Shown one piece after another: positions 62,931 through 64,000 of a stretch of DNA of 64,000 nucleotides; the first letter of the stretch is position 1, and each line of letters opens with the position of its first letter. Under the pieces are notes generated by a model. The model worked only from the letters and a program-made list of their open reading frames with translations. It searched no databases and was not told the origin of the DNA. Origin of the DNA: an unidentified eubacterium SCB49 (GTDB taxonomy: Bacteria > Bacteroidota > Bacteroidia > Flavobacteriales > Flavobacteriaceae); NCBI GenBank assembly GCA_000170815.1, contig ABCO01000001.1, positions 496,001 through 560,000 of the forward strand, read 5' to 3'. The position numbers and the translations under genes are program-made.

Positions 62931-63941
62931 ATGAAAGCGTTGCAATACATAACATTACCCACCTATACTACCGAAAGTGGTAAGACAATAAACACACAGT
63001 TGTCTTACCAAACTTTTGGTAGATCTTTAGGTGACGCGCCTATTGTATTAGTAAATCATGCCCTTACCGCAAACTCAAATGTGCTTGGAGAAAATGGCTG
63101 GTGGAATGATCTTATAGGAGATAATAAGTGTATTGACACTCAGGTGTACACAGTTTTAGCTTTTAATGTACCCGGAAATGGTTTTGATGAAAAACCAGAA
63201 AATTTAATAGATGATTATAAAAGCTTAACAGCTAGAGATGTTGCCAAGTTGTTTTTATTAGGAATCTCACAATTAAAAATAAAAAAAATATTTGCCGTGA
63301 TAGGTGGCTCAACAGGAGGCGGTATTGCTTGGGAAATGGCAGCTATAAAATCTGATTTTATAGCGCATTTAATCCCCATAGCCACAGACTGGAAATCTAC
63401 AGATTGGGTGATTGCAAATTGCCATATACAGGATAGTATTTTAAATAATTCTGTGAAGCCCTTGTATGACGCTCGTTTACATGCAATGACATTGTACAGA
63501 ACACCAGAGTCATTCACAGAAAAGTTTAACAGAACCCTAGAGCAAACACAAAAGCAATTTGTAGTAGAAAGCTGGCTTAATTACCACGGAAATGCACTGA
63601 CAAAAAGATTTCAGTTAGCAGCCTATAAATTAATGAACCACATTTTAAAAACAGTAGATATTACTCAAGGAAGAGCGGGGTTTGTAAAAGTGGCCTCAGG
63701 TATTTCTTCGGCGATTCATATTGTAACGATTAATTCAGATTTGTTTTTTAAGACCGAAGAAAACTGGAAAACCTATACAGATTTAAGAAGAATAAAAGAA
63801 AATGTAAGCTTACACGAGATTAAATCTATTCACGGGCATGATGCTTTTTTGATAGAGTTTGATCAGTTATCAGAAATGTTAAAGCCAATCTTTCAAAAAA
63901 AAGACGCTTTAAATGAAAAAGAAACATACCATATAAAATGA
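62931..63941 (+). CDS. metX: Homoserine O-acetyltransferase-like alpha/beta hydrolase
   Basis: The 336-residue protein has the MetX fold: NHALTANSNV, the nucleophile elbow GGSTGGG (Ser127), an Asp in VTINSDLFF and His303 in IHGHDAFL. Most MetX enzymes have GGSMGG, so the Thr is a small deviation. It would supply O-acetylhomoserine to the metY enzyme upstream. Its stop overlaps the next gene's ATG by four bases (ATGA). Confidence 0.88.
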   Translation: MKALQYITLPTYTTESGKTINTQLSYQTFGRSLGDAPIVLVNHALTANSNVLGENGWWNDLIGDNKCIDTQVYTVLAFNVPGNGFDEKPENLIDDYKSLTARDVAKLFLLGISQLKIKKIFAVIGGSTGGGIAWEMAAIKSDFIAHLIPIATDWKSTDWVIANCHIQDSILNNSVKPLYDARLHAMTLYRTPESFTEKFNRTLEQTQKQFVVESWLNYHGNALTKRFQLAAYKLMNHILKTVDITQGRAGFVKVASGISSAIHIVTINSDLFFKTEENWKTYTDLRRIKENVSLHEIKSIHGHDAFLIEFDQLSEMLKPIFQKKDALNEKETYHIK

Positions 63942-64000
63942 CGATTATGAGTACAAATATAGAAACAACACGACCAAAAATAAATTTAGATTCTTTGAGA
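63938..64000 (+). CDS. Start of the next gene in the met operon, partial
   Basis: The first 21 codons (MTIMSTNIETTRPKINLDSL...) are visible and the frame is open to the right edge. The ATGA overlap with metX shows translational coupling. In Bacteroidota a homoserine dehydrogenase often occupies this place, but these residues are too few to identify it. ATG at 63947 is an alternative start. Confidence 0.6.
   Translation, partial: MTIMSTNIETTRPKINLDSLR

Noticed and set aside
1..64000. tRNA, rRNA, tmRNA, transposase or phage genes
   Set aside because: None could be recognised on either strand by reading; a tRNAscan/Infernal run would be needed to exclude small RNAs fully.

Overview
The window looks like chromosomal DNA of an AT-rich member of the Flavobacteriaceae (Bacteroidota), probably marine. 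The evidence is the gene content (tandem OmpH/Skp genes behind BamA and UppS with a DUF6089/PorG-like barrel, a FolK-deoxynucleoside kinase fusion, a GSCFA protein, a bacterial GH3-family protein, a LytTR two-component pair with a TPR kinase) and several TAnnTTTG -7 promoter boxes, the Bacteroidota type, with few Shine-Dalgarno sequences. Genus cannot be fixed from the sequence alone.

Layout. 1-3 kb: two TonB-like proteins and a VWA lipoprotein. 3.2-6.1 kb: sensor kinase and LytTR regulator. 6.1-12.6 kb: envelope-biogenesis run on the minus strand (PorG-like, uppS, bamA, two ompH, then murI). 12.6-15.7 kb: nadK and a CBS protein, divergent from pdxJ and an alpha/beta hydrolase. 15.8-18.6 kb: FadL-type porin with an SGNH lipoprotein. 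18.8-22.7 kb: small holin-like membrane protein, then tig, clpP and clpX. 22.8-32.6 kb: mixed core metabolism (LAS-type peptidase candidate, GH3, DUF2797, AsmA, folK-dNK, TrmH-type methylase, threonine dehydratase, cysH, Rrf2). 32.8-43.7 kb: der, dps, the TPM/TPM/LemA cluster, MerR, M23 peptidase, alaS, GSCFA and amidase. 43.7-45.9 kb: a large TPR membrane protein.

45.9-59.0 kb is an accessory island with all genes on the minus strand. Small lipoprotein and membrane-protein genes alternate with imperfectly palindromic repeats of about 110-150 bp. Each repeat lies just past a stop codon and ends in the same short core (CGTTGTTG or close), which resembles an integron cassette array although no integrase is present. 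Inside the island an overlapping four-gene operon (46979-52731) encodes a DNA-binding protein with two RNA-polymerase alpha-CTD-like segments, a sigma-region-4-like helix-turn-helix and C-terminal winged-helix-like segments; a 60-residue protein; a DndD-like SMC ATPase; and a DndE-like domain fused to a HerA/FtsK ATPase. The phosphorothioation sulfur-transfer genes (dndA, dndC) and dndB are absent. A 280-bp direct repeat, made of one palindromic repeat plus the 3' end of the neighbouring lipoprotein gene, brackets the operon, so it appears to have arrived as a unit. This is the best candidate for an undescribed, probably defensive, system.

59.1-64.0 kb returns to core metabolism. metK is divergent from a methionine-sulfur operon (metY-like, osmC, metX-like and the start of a coupled gene) led by a SAM-I (S-box) riboswitch, so SAM synthesis and SAM-sensing control sit back to back.
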